DNA of 64,000 nt from Natrinema ejinorense (GCF_002494345.1 NZ_NXNI01000001.1:1426001-1490000), one strand, 5' to 3'. Positions 1 through 8,561 are shown, counted from the stretch's first letter. Notes: generated from the sequence alone by a model not told the origin. Numbers and translations are program-made.

Positions 1-1
1 C

Positions 2-43
2 CTGGTGACGTTCGCAGCTGCCTGGATTTCCTACACGGAGTGA
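2..43 (+). CDS. C-terminal end of a small membrane protein (VP3-like position), partial
   Basis: Only the last 13 codons (LVTFAAAWISYTE) and the stop TGA at 41-43 are inside the window. The tail is hydrophobic, as expected for the end of a membrane segment. The stop overlaps the GTG start of the next gene (GTGA). In pleolipoviruses the small multi-pass protein VP3 lies immediately before the spike gene, so this is the expected place for it. Identity is inferred from position only. Confidence 0.5.
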   Translation: MVTFAAAWISYTE

Positions 44-1689
44 TCACGATGAAAGCCCACAGCCCACGGCCCACAGCCCACCGCGTCGGAACGATCCTCT
101 TGGCGGTGTTCCTGGTCGGCTCGTTACTCGCACCGATCGCGGCGACCGCTCCGGTCGCGGCACAGGATGACTCGATCGAGGTCCGGGAAGACTGCGGATC
201 GGTCGCTCGGTTCGTCGCCCCTCGAGCCTGCCAGGCAGCGGCAGAGGCTTTCGGCTCCGTTGACCAAGGGCAGGATGCGGCCGCGATCGAGAAAGATATT
301 CACGTTGGCGCGTCCGGCGTGAAATCCTCCCAGGAGTCCACAGACCAACTCTTGCGGAACTATCTGCAGGATACCGATTCGATCGCGTCGATGGAAGCGC
401 GACACGCGATCTCGACGGCGTATGAAAACGGCGAGAGTCCCGGAGTGGCCGATACACGCGCTCAAAACGCCATCAACGACTACTATGCGAGACTGCAAAT
501 TCAACTGCTCGAAGAAACGTCTCTCCACAGCGATCAGTTGGCCTATTACGCGAATATCTCGCAGAACGAAAGCGGAATCTTGAACGATTTCGTGCACGTC
601 AATGCTGGGTCCACTGAAAAGAGCTACCCGACCGGGCGGACCGTTGAAACGGATGTCGAGTTAGCAAACGGAAGTACGCATCCGGTCACACTTCCCGAGA
701 TCCATTTCAACAAAGGAGACAACTACCAGAAAGATGCGGTGGTGAACGTCTTCTCTGACACCCTCCACAACGAGACGTATTACGAGGAGTATGTCGCGGA
801 TTCATCGAGTACTGCCGGCTCTACTGCCGAATATTATGGAACCGTCCATCTGCTGAATACCGGCTCCCTCGAGTCGAAAACGGTCTACGACTACCGACTC
901 GCTCGAGAGCGCTTCGATGAGATTGAGAACCAATCAGATACTGTCGTTTCGAACTACGACTCTGGGACGGCAGAGGACTTCTACACCGCGCTGGACAACG
1001 ACCAGATCGAAACGGAGGACCTGCGTGGTGCGGAAGGGATGGTCCGCTATCTGAGCGGGGACGCGAACGTAACCGATGACCGCTATCAGTACGCGCTCCG
1101 CTCCGTGCTCGATATGGATCGCTCGTCGCTCGACTCGACGATGGTCGTCCACTTCGAGGGCGCAACCGAGCGCGATCGGATCACACACGAGAACGGCTCG
1201 GTCTCCTACGAGTACAACAGTGTCAACGAGACCTACGAGGGTCTGCTCTTTAGCAGCGAAACCCCTGCAGATGGGTTCCAAACGGGCGTGTCCTATGACG
1301 TCTCGAATCTCAGCGGCAGACAAAAGATGGTCACAGGTGGTGACGATGGAGATACGTCGGATGTCGTCTTCCACAGGGGCACGTTCACGATTGAAGAGAT
1401 GACGGACGGCGATGGAAACGAGATCAACCAGACCGACCTCTCCGACAAACCCGACTACGGAACCTTCAACGCGACCGAGTATCAGAAGACGATCGACCAG
1501 GCTGACAGTGAGCGAGAGACGATCACCGACACGTACGACGGCGGCGGTGGCGGTCCACTACTTGGTGGCGGTGGCGGCTGGGTTCCCGAAAGCGGCGGTG
1601 ACAAATGGCTCGCCGCTGCCTTCCTCATCGCGATCATCGCGATCGCCGCAGCGATGGTAACCAATCTCGCCGATAGCCTGGGGCCCTAA
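40..1689 (+). CDS. Secreted, C-terminally anchored spike-like protein (VP4-like)
   Basis: The protein is 549 residues from GTG 40, or 546 from ATG 49. It has a signal peptide with basic start and hydrophobic core ending near a VAAQ cleavage site, a long acidic extracellular region with several N-glycosylation sequons, a glycine-rich linker (about residues 515-530) and one membrane segment at the very C-terminus. That architecture and size match the spike protein VP4 of pleolipoviruses, which drives host binding and membrane fusion. Its position before further membrane-protein genes and an NTPase supports this. The GTG start overlaps the previous stop, so translational coupling favours 40, though ATG 49 is also possible. 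A host surface protein is the alternative. Confidence 0.65.
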   Translation: MITMKAHSPRPTAHRVGTILLAVFLVGSLLAPIAATAPVAAQDDSIEVREDCGSVARFVAPRACQAAAEAFGSVDQGQDAAAIEKDIHVGASGVKSSQESTDQLLRNYLQDTDSIASMEARHAISTAYENGESPGVADTRAQNAINDYYARLQIQLLEETSLHSDQLAYYANISQNESGILNDFVHVNAGSTEKSYPTGRTVETDVELANGSTHPVTLPEIHFNKGDNYQKDAVVNVFSDTLHNETYYEEYVADSSSTAGSTAEYYGTVHLLNTGSLESKTVYDYRLARERFDEIENQSDTVVSNYDSGTAEDFYTALDNDQIETEDLRGAEGMVRYLSGDANVTDDRYQYALRSVLDMDRSSLDSTMVVHFEGATERDRITHENGSVSYEYNSVNETYEGLLFSSETPADGFQTGVSYDVSNLSGRQKMVTGGDDGDTSDVVFHRGTFTIEEMTDGDGNEINQTDLSDKPDYGTFNATEYQKTIDQADSERETITDTYDGGGGGPLLGGGGGWVPESGGDKWLAAAFLIAIIAIAAAMVTNLADSLGP

Positions 1690-1691
1690 CC

Positions 1692-2246
1692 ATGTCTCGG
1701 TGTTCAGTTCCACAGACGCGAGTCGTCGTACTGTTCGCCGTCATCGCGATCGCGGCGATGGGCATGGGCGTTGGGCCTGTCAGCGCACAAGACGGAGGCA
1801 ACCAGAGCGCCACGGCCAACCAGACCCCCGAGTACGTCGCGATCGACGACCAGACGCGCATCCTTGAGTTCGACATCGGTGACGGCGATGCCAGCATGGT
1901 CATCGAAAGCGAAGAGCCACAGCCAATGATCGTGAGCGACGCGCTCGCGGGGATCGAACAGGAAGGCGCGACGACTGTCCCAGAGAAAGAATACCAGCTC
2001 AGCGAGGGACGCAACGAGATCTCCCTGTCCGTCGCGTCGATCAACGGCGACTCCGCCGTCTCGGTCTCGACTCGCGGTGGCACCATTCGACTCTCGAGTG
2101 GCGTCTCGGGAGGAAGTGACGATCCGTTTCGTGCCTTCGGCGGCGCGAGTGGCCTATTCACGGGTGTTGTCATGACCGTCGCACTGGCGGGGCTTGCGGC
2201 ATTCTACGTCGTGAAAACCGAATCGAAGGGGGTCGAGAAAGCATGA
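1692..2246 (+). CDS. Secreted membrane-anchored provirus protein
   Basis: This 184-residue protein starts 2 bases after the spike stop. It has a signal peptide (cleavage near VSAQ), a compact acidic domain of about 115 residues and a membrane segment at about 155-175 followed by a short basic tail. The topology repeats that of the spike protein on a smaller scale. It occupies the place of the conserved ORF6-type gene of pleolipoviruses, between spike and NTPase. Function is unknown; a virion or envelope-assembly role is inferred from its neighbours. Confidence 0.65.
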   Translation: MSRCSVPQTRVVVLFAVIAIAAMGMGVGPVSAQDGGNQSATANQTPEYVAIDDQTRILEFDIGDGDASMVIESEEPQPMIVSDALAGIEQEGATTVPEKEYQLSEGRNEISLSVASINGDSAVSVSTRGGTIRLSSGVSGGSDDPFRAFGGASGLFTGVVMTVALAGLAAFYVVKTESKGVEKA

Positions 2247-3073
2247 GTGATCGGAACCTGAGCACGACGTTCGGCAGTTGGAAAGACCGACTCACGTACA
2301 TCGTTGCGGAGGCACAGTTACTCGTGATCGGTGTCGCGATCTCGATCGGGATCCTGTTGCTGTTGATCCGGCCGTCCGTTCCTGGCGTGCCGCCGGTCGC
2401 GGTCGGGATCGCCGTCGCGTTGATGCTACTCGGGCCGCCGCTGTTCGGCCTGTTCGCGGTCGGAGCCGAGAAGCTACGCAACCGGCACAGAGAAACAGTG
2501 TACCACATCAACGGCGTGACCGACACCCGCGAAAAGTACTACGTTGCGCCGGAACTGTGGGACCAGAAGACCGTCGACGGACCGAGCCCGTACGTCGTCA
2601 ACGATGGCGATGCCTACGAAGTGCGGGAGTTCGAGAACTTTGAGGACATGAACGAACTCCGAGTCACCGGCTGTTACATGAGTCAGATGGCCGATTCGAA
2701 ACTCGTCACGAGTAAGGCCATGCTCGAGGACGTTCACGGCGACCTCGTCGACGCGTTCCTGCAACTGAATCGGCTCCGCGGACGTATCTCGAAAATGGGG
2801 CTCGAGATCCAGAGCGACGTAATCAATCAGGAGGCAGAGGCCGACGAGCGCGGGCTAATGAACCCGAAAACGACGGTCAAGGATCGATTCGACGCGGCGA
2901 AATCCGATGTCGAGGACAAGGCTCGCGAAGACATCGAAGACATCGACGGCTACGAAGACGAGTACATCCGCAGGCACGGCGAGCACGCGCCGCGACCCCG
3001 TCCGAACCGGCTGTACGATACCGTCGACGGGATCGATTCGCCGGCTCGAGCGGACGGGGGTGAGTCCGAGTGA
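2243..3073 (+). CDS. Provirus membrane protein (ORF7-like position)
   Basis: The ATG overlaps the previous stop (ATGA). Of 276 residues, about 25-75 form two strongly hydrophobic membrane segments; the remaining 200 residues are hydrophilic, charged and probably cytoplasmic, with a helical acidic/basic C-terminal part. The position between the small secreted protein and the NTPase corresponds to the ORF7-type gene of pleolipoviruses. No enzymatic motif was seen. A membrane-bound assembly role next to the NTPase is inferred. Confidence 0.65.
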   Translation: MSDRNLSTTFGSWKDRLTYIVAEAQLLVIGVAISIGILLLLIRPSVPGVPPVAVGIAVALMLLGPPLFGLFAVGAEKLRNRHRETVYHINGVTDTREKYYVAPELWDQKTVDGPSPYVVNDGDAYEVREFENFEDMNELRVTGCYMSQMADSKLVTSKAMLEDVHGDLVDAFLQLNRLRGRISKMGLEIQSDVINQEAEADERGLMNPKTTVKDRFDAAKSDVEDKAREDIEDIDGYEDEYIRRHGEHAPRPRPNRLYDTVDGIDSPARADGGESE

Positions 3074-3432
3074 TCGATCCGACCGACCGAGAAATGGCGA
3101 TCGCCGCGTGCGCAGTCGCGGCCGGGATCGTCGTCGGGATGTGGGTCGGGCTCTGGTTGCTCCCGGCAGAGGCACTAAACGTTCCGATGGACGTGACTGG
3201 CGGATACAATGGCGAGACGCACACGAGTCCCGAGTTCCGGCCGGTGCCGAGTTCGTTCCTGTTCGTGACGATCGCCGCGCCGGTGCTGGCGATCTACTAC
3301 AGCCACGTCCGGCTGCGTGACGACGATCGCGACGACCAGGAGGGCAACCGTCGCGATCGGGACGCGACCGCGACCGACGGCGGTGCCATGCTCGAGCACA
3401 CCGATGACGAGGTGCCGATTCGATATGAGTGA
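3070..3432 (+). CDS. Small two-pass membrane protein of the provirus
   Basis: The GTG start at 3070 overlaps the upstream TGA (GTGA). The 120-residue protein has membrane segments at about 13-35 and 60-77, separated by a loop containing several prolines, and a highly charged Asp/Arg-rich tail. The stop overlaps the next ATG by 8 bases (ATGAGTGA at 3425). The coupling with both neighbours shows it belongs to the structural/assembly operon. Function unknown. Confidence 0.6.
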   Translation: MIDPTDREMAIAACAVAAGIVVGMWVGLWLLPAEALNVPMDVTGGYNGETHTSPEFRPVPSSFLFVTIAAPVLAIYYSHVRLRDDDRDDQEGNRRDRDATATDGGAMLEHTDDEVPIRYE

Positions 3433-4603
3433 CGAACAAGACAACTACACGGTTGGCGGCTTCCGCGAGTTCCAAGCCAACAACCTCAAGCGCGATCCCG
3501 ACGAGGTGCTCCCTCACTCCGGGTTCGTGAGAGATGAGCAAATCGACCGCCAGATGGCCATGCGGGCGATCCATCACGACCCGGACCGCTGGGACGGAAA
3601 GGCCGCCGCGGACTATCTGAGCGTCGGCAAGAACCGAGACATCTTGCAAGCAGAGGGAAGCGCGACGGCCCGCCAAGCACTCGACAACGGCGACACGCTG
3701 ACGCTGAAACACTATATCGGGGACCCGGCACAAGAAGCGGACCTGTCCGGTATGAAGGCGATCTCTCGGCTCCGGCAGATCGTCGCGGGGCCCGCGCCGG
3801 TGATCGTGATCCTCGGCGAAATGGGAGCTGGCAAAACGAATCTCGCGTGCCTACTCCTACAGTTGCGTGAGCGCTGGGTCGATGGCGATCTCCGGGTTGC
3901 ATCGAATATCCGAACGCTCCCGCGAAACGACGACTGGACCCGTGACGACGGGACAGTTGAAGACGGCTGGATTCCGCACTTCCCGCTCCTCGAGGAGTGG
4001 GTTGAACAGAACGGCGATCCGGTCGAGAACGCACAGCAACCGAAAGCGTTCGTTGGTGACGAGTTCTCAACGAACGCGAGCGGGACCGGCTCGGACGGCC
4101 AGCGCGTCCGGCAGTTGATGGGGCCGCTGGTGTTCAAGATCCGCAAGTACAACGGGATGCTGATCTACATCGGTCACGACGAGAGTTCGATTCATCCGCT
4201 CCTGTGGCGCGTCGGCACGATCCTGAAGAAACCGGACCGGAACGACAAGGGGAAAGCTCTCATCGCCGAGCGGATCGCGGGCGGCAAACTGAAAGACGTC
4301 GATCCGCGTCCGCTCAAGGGGATCCCGCCGGCCGACTTCGAACCGCACACGCACGACGAAGCGGATTGGTCTTGGACGGCTCCCTCCAGCGACGACAAAG
4401 ACGGCGATGTGATGTCTGAGGATGTCGTTAAACGGGTTTCCATGTGGACGATCAAAGCCTGTCGTGACCAAGGCATGAGTCCCTACGAAACCAGGGAATA
4501 CGTGCCGTACAGCCGCACTACCATCAAAAACTGGCTTGAGGACTACGAATCCGGTGGCGAGAAGCGCGAATGGGTTTCGACAGTGGAGGACGTAGTCGCA
4601 TGA
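3425..4603 (+). CDS. P-loop NTPase (VP8-like)
   Basis: The 392-residue protein carries a Walker A motif GEMGAGKT at residues 131-138 and a Walker B-like AFVGDEF at 208-214. The C-terminal 60 residues look like a helix-turn-helix region. Pleolipoviruses encode a conserved NTPase of this kind at the end of the structural cluster, presumably for genome handling or assembly. The in-frame reading extends upstream, but ATG 3425 gives a sensible N-terminus and couples to the previous gene's stop; upstream residues are Thr/Arg/Pro-rich shadow sequence. Confidence 0.75.
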   Translation: MSDEQDNYTVGGFREFQANNLKRDPDEVLPHSGFVRDEQIDRQMAMRAIHHDPDRWDGKAAADYLSVGKNRDILQAEGSATARQALDNGDTLTLKHYIGDPAQEADLSGMKAISRLRQIVAGPAPVIVILGEMGAGKTNLACLLLQLRERWVDGDLRVASNIRTLPRNDDWTRDDGTVEDGWIPHFPLLEEWVEQNGDPVENAQQPKAFVGDEFSTNASGTGSDGQRVRQLMGPLVFKIRKYNGMLIYIGHDESSIHPLLWRVGTILKKPDRNDKGKALIAERIAGGKLKDVDPRPLKGIPPADFEPHTHDEADWSWTAPSSDDKDGDVMSEDVVKRVSMWTIKACRDQGMSPYETREYVPYSRTTIKNWLEDYESGGEKREWVSTVEDVVA

Positions 4604-4742
4604 TGGCGTCGGGTTCGAAAGTACGAAACCGAAACCAACCCCCCTTTAGTAAGATCACAGGCCCAACTCCCAGCGCTCATTCACTCTCAATCGTTCATCA
4701 CTGCCGCCCATCGCTCGAGATCGCGGCGCTGACCCAGCGGAG

Positions 4743-4782
4743 GATTATATATAACAACGCGCGGCATGGCGAGAAGGTGATA
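4743..4782 (+). promoter_or_regulatory. TATA box and Shine-Dalgarno site of the nuclease gene
   Basis: A strong TATA box (TTATATATAA, 4745-4754) lies about 30 bases before ATG 4782. An AAGGTGA motif at 4774-4780 fits the anti-Shine-Dalgarno of 16S rRNA. Its spacing is too short for ATG 4782 and good for ATG 4788, so the second Met may be the real start. The preceding 140 bases (4604-4744) hold no convincing gene. Confidence 0.55.
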
Positions 4783-5171
4783 TGAAAATGAGTCGGTCGA
4801 AACGCGCGAACCACTTCGGAACGGTCTGTGAGAAACGGATGGCCAAGAAACGGCGCTTCGATCTCGAGCGGAGTAGCTGGCACGACGCGAAATTCGGGAA
4901 CGGAACGCCGGTCGAAATCAAGAGCACGATGTATGAACACAGCGACGGACAGCCGGGAAATTGGAAGGTATATCGGGGGTACCACGAAAAGCTCCGGCGG
5001 CATGACGGCTGGTACTGCTTCGTCGTCTATCGACCCCACGGACGAAGCGGCTGTACGATTCTCAAGGACAAGATGGTTCAGACGAGAAACCTGCCGCTAC
5101 TCCAGTGGCATGGAGGTGGCGATCATCGTGGAACCCAACAAGCAAAAATAAGTATTAAAGATATAATGTGA
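4782..5171 (+). CDS. PD-(D/E)XK-type nuclease-like protein, provirus
   Basis: The 129-residue basic protein has the pattern of a restriction-endonuclease fold: an early Glu (E17), WHDA (33-36, candidate Asp) and PVEIK (43-47, the E-x-K half). A later stretch with HE-x-L and FVVY-x-P resembles the end of the core fold. The same string of motifs occurs in the minus-strand gene at 7924-8445. Archaeal Holliday-junction resolvases share this fold, so a junction or recombination role is possible, but specificity cannot be read. It has its own promoter. ATG 4788 may be the true start. Confidence 0.55.
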   Translation: MKMSRSKRANHFGTVCEKRMAKKRRFDLERSSWHDAKFGNGTPVEIKSTMYEHSDGQPGNWKVYRGYHEKLRRHDGWYCFVVYRPHGRSGCTILKDKMVQTRNLPLLQWHGGGDHRGTQQAKISIKDIM

Positions 5172-5184
5172 AAGAGTTGCAGTG

Positions 5185-5679
5185 CTATTGATTCATACGT
5201 TTGGGGCGGTCGTCGGCAGCTATATTTTCTGAAAAATCTATTTCAACACCTGCAAACTGGGGAGACCCAATAAATACATATTTCACGCTTGATAAGATTC
5301 CTCTTATTCCTCCCCTATCTGAATTCCTCCATGCACGGTCGAAATTCCGCTCAATTCTATTTATTGTCCAACTTATTTGGTAGATTTGATCTATTGTTGG
5401 TTTCTCGAGGCTATGAGAACGTGATACACTAGCAACTTTTTGGAGAGTTTCAGCCTCTGATCGCCAAAGTTTCTTGTCCCTGAATAGCCGCCATCTTAGA
5501 ATCATTAGATCATTCTGGAGATAATCTACTTCGTCTTCAAGATGATCTATTGATAGATCTTTCAACCGATCATATGAATATTGCTTTTCGAGAGCTCTAA
5601 GAAAAGCATCTATGAATTCTTGCGTATCTGGTTCACTATCAAATGATAGGTTCTCTGTTATCTCAGTATGATCATTCAT
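5185..5679 (-). CDS. AT-rich protein of unknown function
   Basis: This 164-residue acidic protein is rich in Asp, Glu, Ile and Arg and appears helical over residues 20-120. No motif was recognised. Base use is clearly AT-richer than the neighbours on both sides (many ATA, AAT and TTT codons), which suggests a late acquisition or a moron-like gene within the provirus. It lies on the strand opposite the structural genes and is separated from the replication-side operon by 329 bases. A TATA-like box just upstream supports real expression. Confidence 0.6.
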   Translation of the reverse strand: MNDHTEITENLSFDSEPDTQEFIDAFLRALEKQYSYDRLKDLSIDHLEDEVDYLQNDLMILRWRLFRDKKLWRSEAETLQKVASVSRSHSLEKPTIDQIYQISWTINRIERNFDRAWRNSDRGGIRGILSSVKYVFIGSPQFAGVEIDFSENIAADDRPKRMNQ

Positions 5680-5712
5680 AGAAAGACTATATTACTATGA
5701 CCAGATATAATC
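5679..5712 (-). promoter_or_regulatory. TATA box of the AT-rich gene
   Basis: On the minus strand GATTATATCTGG (around 5700-5711) places a TATA element about 26-30 bases before the ATG at 5679, the geometry of a leaderless haloarchaeal transcript. Confidence 0.45.
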
Positions 5713-5805
5713 TCACCTGTTACCAGAGAGATCTCTCAAAACCTCTGTTTCATGTGCTTCAACTGGAGTTCTGCGTGCGGAGGCGGGGTGGAGCGCTGTA
5801 ATTTT

Positions 5806-5861
5806 TTGGCACTGTCGCCTTGGCGACACCCGCCAAGGGGGCTTTCGCGCGAAGCGCGAAA
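5806..5861. repeat. Two adjacent strong hairpins, possible origin or structured RNA
   Basis: The 329-base gap 5680-6008 has no gene but holds two strong inverted repeats. At 5806-5836 outer arms TTGGC/GCCAA enclose TGTCGCC-TT-GGCGACA. At 5843-5861 TTTCGCGC-GAA-GCGCGAAA forms an 8-bp stem. No T-run follows on the minus strand, so a simple terminator for the upstream operon is not obvious. The position next to the candidate replication gene makes an origin possible. Confidence 0.5.
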
Positions 5862-6008
5862 CGACCCCGCCGGCGTTGCGGTGCGATCGCGGTGCCGACC
5901 CCGCCCTCGAGGGACGAACTACAATCAGATTTGCATAGGAAACGGTGGTAGTCAACCTAAGTTGCAGAAAACAGCGATACCGAGAGTGTTGCCACTATCC
6001 GGGCCGAT

Positions 6009-7628
6009 TCAGCGATCGGCGACCGCACCGACGAATCCGGTTTCAGTCCCGCCTCCGGGAGTCTTCCAGGTCAGCTCAACGCCGCGGAGGGTCGTCGGAT
6101 CATTCCCCGACTTCGACCACTTCTCGAGGGCCTCACTGGCGATCGTCGCGACGTTCTCGAAGCTGTCCGACTTCAGCCGGGAGAGGATCGTATCGATCCG
6201 CATCTGTCGGGGCTCGCCATTCTCGTCGAACTCGAGGTCGGCCCCGTTCTTCGCGAGCCACTCCTGGAAGGGCGAAGACTCGGCGACGTGATCGGCCAGC
6301 CCCATGATGTGTTGCATCCGATCGGCGTAGCTCTCGATCGCGTACTCAGCGGACTCGACGAGCGCGCGGAGTTCCTCGCGGTACTTCCGGGCTCGGAACG
6401 ACACGTCTCCCTGGTCGAGCTCGAGGATGTCGCCGAGGTCGTTGATCGCTCGGTAGATCGTCGCGGGATGCTTCCCCAGCTGGTCGGCGAGGTCGTCGAC
6501 CGTCGCACCGCCGTCCGTCGCGACCGTCTCCGAAACGTCTCGAGCGGTCTCGCCCATATCGCGGAGCGTCGTCATCAACAGGTGGTCAGACTTCGCCTCG
6601 AGGCGCGGGGTGGGATCCTCGTATAGTTCGACCAGGTCGTCTCGGGCGACGGCGTCGAAATGATCATCTGCGACGTAGACACCACTGCCGTCGGGACCGA
6701 GCGGGATGTCTTCCCAGTGCAGCGCGTTCAACAGCGTCTCCTCGATTTGCTCCGTTACCTCGTGACGATCGGCCCATGCCCATGCCTCGCCGTTGTTCAT
6801 CGACTTGTTCACCAGGACTTCCACCTTCGGATGGTACGACGGGTGATCCTTCGAAACCGCGTCGGGATCGGCAAGTTGGTAGATCTCGAACTTCCGCCCG
6901 TAGGTGTGTCCCGGCAGTAACTCGCCGGCCGACGTGGGGTTCAAGAACAGCCGATTCTGGTGGTTGACGACTTCCTCGTTGTCGATGTGGAGCTCGGCTT
7001 TCACTCCCTCGAGGTCGGAGAGATAGTGTGCAACCTTCTGGAGAACACCGGCCGATGAGAGCTTTTCAGCCCATTCACGACGAATCCGAACGTATCGCTC
7101 GTACGCCCACATCCGACTCGCCGGGTGCGGTTCGGTCCGGAAGTATTCGGAGTGAATTCGTTCGCCGGCGTGCTCGAAGATCGCCCCGAAGAACTCCGGC
7201 AGCAACTCGAGACCGCGGTCGGGTTCGATGTTGCTGGTGTGAAACTCGACGTCTACCCCGTCGACCTCGCCGACCTGATTCTCCCAGGGGAGTTGCAACC
7301 GCTCGCCACTCTCCCAGTGACGCATGTTCGGGAATCGCGGGCCGATGTTGTAGGACGCTTTTCGCTCGCCGCGACCGCGTCCTTTGATGTCCCACTCGTA
7401 CAGACGTTCGGCGTTGATCCCGTCGGACAGCCGGGGAGCGAACCCCGACTTGCTGTAGCTCACTTCGAGGTGCCAGGGCTCGCCGTCGATCTCGGTCGTG
7501 ATCTCGAGGTAGCCCTCGAAGGGCGGCCCGAGCATGACCGACGAGAGCGCATCATACGGACCGCGGCCCCAGTCGGGCCACTTCCATCGGCCCTCGATCT
7601 CGTGGGGTGTCGTCTCGACCTGGGACAC
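6009..7628 (-). CDS. Large winged-helix provirus protein (DUF7845-like), candidate replication protein
   Basis: This is a 539-residue protein from a GTG start 2 bases after the previous stop. A winged-helix segment is evident at about 374-410 (DDLADQLGKHPATIYRAINDL). The long N-terminal part (1-340) has mixed alpha/beta character with conserved-looking His/Asp/Glu-rich stretches around 210-275. I recognise it as similar to a protein widespread in haloarchaeal proviruses and plasmids (DUF7845 from memory). It is the last gene of the right-arm operon and is followed by a hairpin-rich gap, so a replication or partition role is plausible but unproven. No rolling-circle HUH motif pair was found. 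Confidence 0.6.
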   Translation of the reverse strand: MSQVETTPHEIEGRWKWPDWGRGPYDALSSVMLGPPFEGYLEITTEIDGEPWHLEVSYSKSGFAPRLSDGINAERLYEWDIKGRGRGERKASYNIGPRFPNMRHWESGERLQLPWENQVGEVDGVDVEFHTSNIEPDRGLELLPEFFGAIFEHAGERIHSEYFRTEPHPASRMWAYERYVRIRREWAEKLSSAGVLQKVAHYLSDLEGVKAELHIDNEEVVNHQNRLFLNPTSAGELLPGHTYGRKFEIYQLADPDAVSKDHPSYHPKVEVLVNKSMNNGEAWAWADRHEVTEQIEETLLNALHWEDIPLGPDGSGVYVADDHFDAVARDDLVELYEDPTPRLEAKSDHLLMTTLRDMGETARDVSETVATDGGATVDDLADQLGKHPATIYRAINDLGDILELDQGDVSFRARKYREELRALVESAEYAIESYADRMQHIMGLADHVAESSPFQEWLAKNGADLEFDENGEPRQMRIDTILSRLKSDSFENVATIASEALEKWSKSGNDPTTLRGVELTWKTPGGGTETGFVGAVADR

Positions 7629-7630
7629 CG

Positions 7631-7927
7631 CTACTCACCCCAATCGCGCTCGCTCTCGAGCAAGCCGGTGAGTACAGCGACGGGATTCCACCACGTTGCA
7701 CCCTGGCAGGGATAGCAGACGTGCTTGAACGACGTACAGTCCGTCGCCTCGAGCGTCGTGGGGTCGGCGTCGGCCTGCTGGTCCATCGCCTCGAGAGTCG
7801 CGCGCTTGACGCGCGTCCGCCCACAGCCCACGCAAACAGCGTCGACGGGAACGCCGACCTGACCGGCTGCCGCGCTTGCCAGCTCGGCCTCGAGGTCGCG
7901 ATCGTCGGATTCGGTGTCGACGCTCAC
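7631..7927 (-). CDS. Small zinc-ribbon protein, provirus
   Basis: This 98-residue acidic protein starts at GTG 7927, overlapping the stop of the upstream nuclease gene (GTGA). Cysteine pairs CVGC (32-35) and CYPC (71-74) form a plausible zinc-binding site, with a 'CQGATWW' stretch after the second pair. Haloarchaeal viruses carry many such single-zinc-site proteins, usually presumed to bind DNA or protein. The function here is not known. Confidence 0.65.
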   Translation of the reverse strand: MSVDTESDDRDLEAELASAAAGQVGVPVDAVCVGCGRTRVKRATLEAMDQQADADPTTLEATDCTSFKHVCYPCQGATWWNPVAVLTGLLESERDWGE

Positions 7928-8445
7928 CGCGAATCACCGACCGTTACCGACGGATCAACACCAGCCGGATCGATCACGTGCGACCACGCAAGTTTCGCGA
8001 CCTCCTGTTCCGATCGCGAGCCGCCGACCTCGTACCACCGGCCAGATAGCAGCTCGTCGACGAGCGTCGCCGGCACGATCGCGCGGGTCACCTGGGGCAA
8101 TCCTGGCCGCGGCAGATACACGACGAACAGGTACATCCCGGCCGCCTCGAGCAGTTGCTCGTGAGCCGCTCGCTTGACGTAGAACCGACCGCGCGTCGAC
8201 CGACTGCCGTTGCTCGTCTCTATCTGACAGCCTTTGATCTCGACGGGAACGTCTGGTTCAACGAGGACGATCCCGTAGAACGGCAGCGAGTGACTCGCCT
8301 CGATGACGGCGGTGGTCCGTGCATCGTGCCAGGTGGCGATGTGATCGCTGACGTACTCGAGTTCATCGACAGTCTGGACGATCTCGCCCTCGAGCGCGTC
8401 GCCGCTGGCCTTTGGACTCTCCAGTTCCGATGCTCGAGAACTCAT
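7924..8445 (-). CDS. PD-(D/E)XK-type nuclease-like protein, paralogue of the 4782 gene
   Basis: From ATG 8445 the protein has 173 residues. It shows WHDA (39-42), EPDVPVEIK (63-71) and HEQL...GMYLFVVYLP. The WHDA, PVEIK, HE-x-L and FVVY-x-P strings match those of the nuclease at 4782-5171 in the same order, so the two are probably homologous. A longer insert separates WHDA from PVEIK here. ATG 8445 is chosen because it overlaps the stop of the tiny zinc gene upstream (ATGA); an in-frame GTG at 8484 would add an Arg/Ala-rich N-terminus. Confidence 0.6.
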   Translation of the reverse strand: MSSRASELESPKASGDALEGEIVQTVDELEYVSDHIATWHDARTTAVIEASHSLPFYGIVLVEPDVPVEIKGCQIETSNGSRSTRGRFYVKRAAHEQLLEAAGMYLFVVYLPRPGLPQVTRAIVPATLVDELLSGRWYEVGGSRSEQEVAKLAWSHVIDPAGVDPSVTVGDSR

Positions 8446-8561
8446 AGCGGCCCCTCCCGCGCGTCTCGAACCGCGCGCGTACATTCCGGGCAGAGACGAC
8501 GAAGTGCGTCGACGCGATCACCGCACCGCTCACACTCGTCGGATTCGACGAGTCGATTCAC
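8442..8561 (-). CDS. 39-residue zinc-ribbon protein
   Basis: Starting at GTG 8561 this short gene encodes two cysteine pairs, CERC (10-13) and CPEC (24-27), about 10 residues apart, with Arg-rich surroundings. Its GTG overlaps the methyltransferase stop (GTGA) and its own stop overlaps the nuclease ATG (ATGA). Such double coupling and the paired cysteines make a real gene likely in spite of the length. Confidence 0.6.
   Translation of the reverse strand: MNRLVESDECERCGDRVDALRRLCPECTRAVRDAREGPL

Noticed and set aside
4570-4785. 71-codon frame between the NTPase and nuclease genes
   Set aside because: It starts inside the NTPase gene, runs across the TATA element of the next gene and has no protein-like pattern.
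5806-5861. CRISPR-like repeat reading of the hairpins
   Set aside because: Only two unrelated inverted repeats, no direct-repeat array or spacers, and no cas gene in the window.
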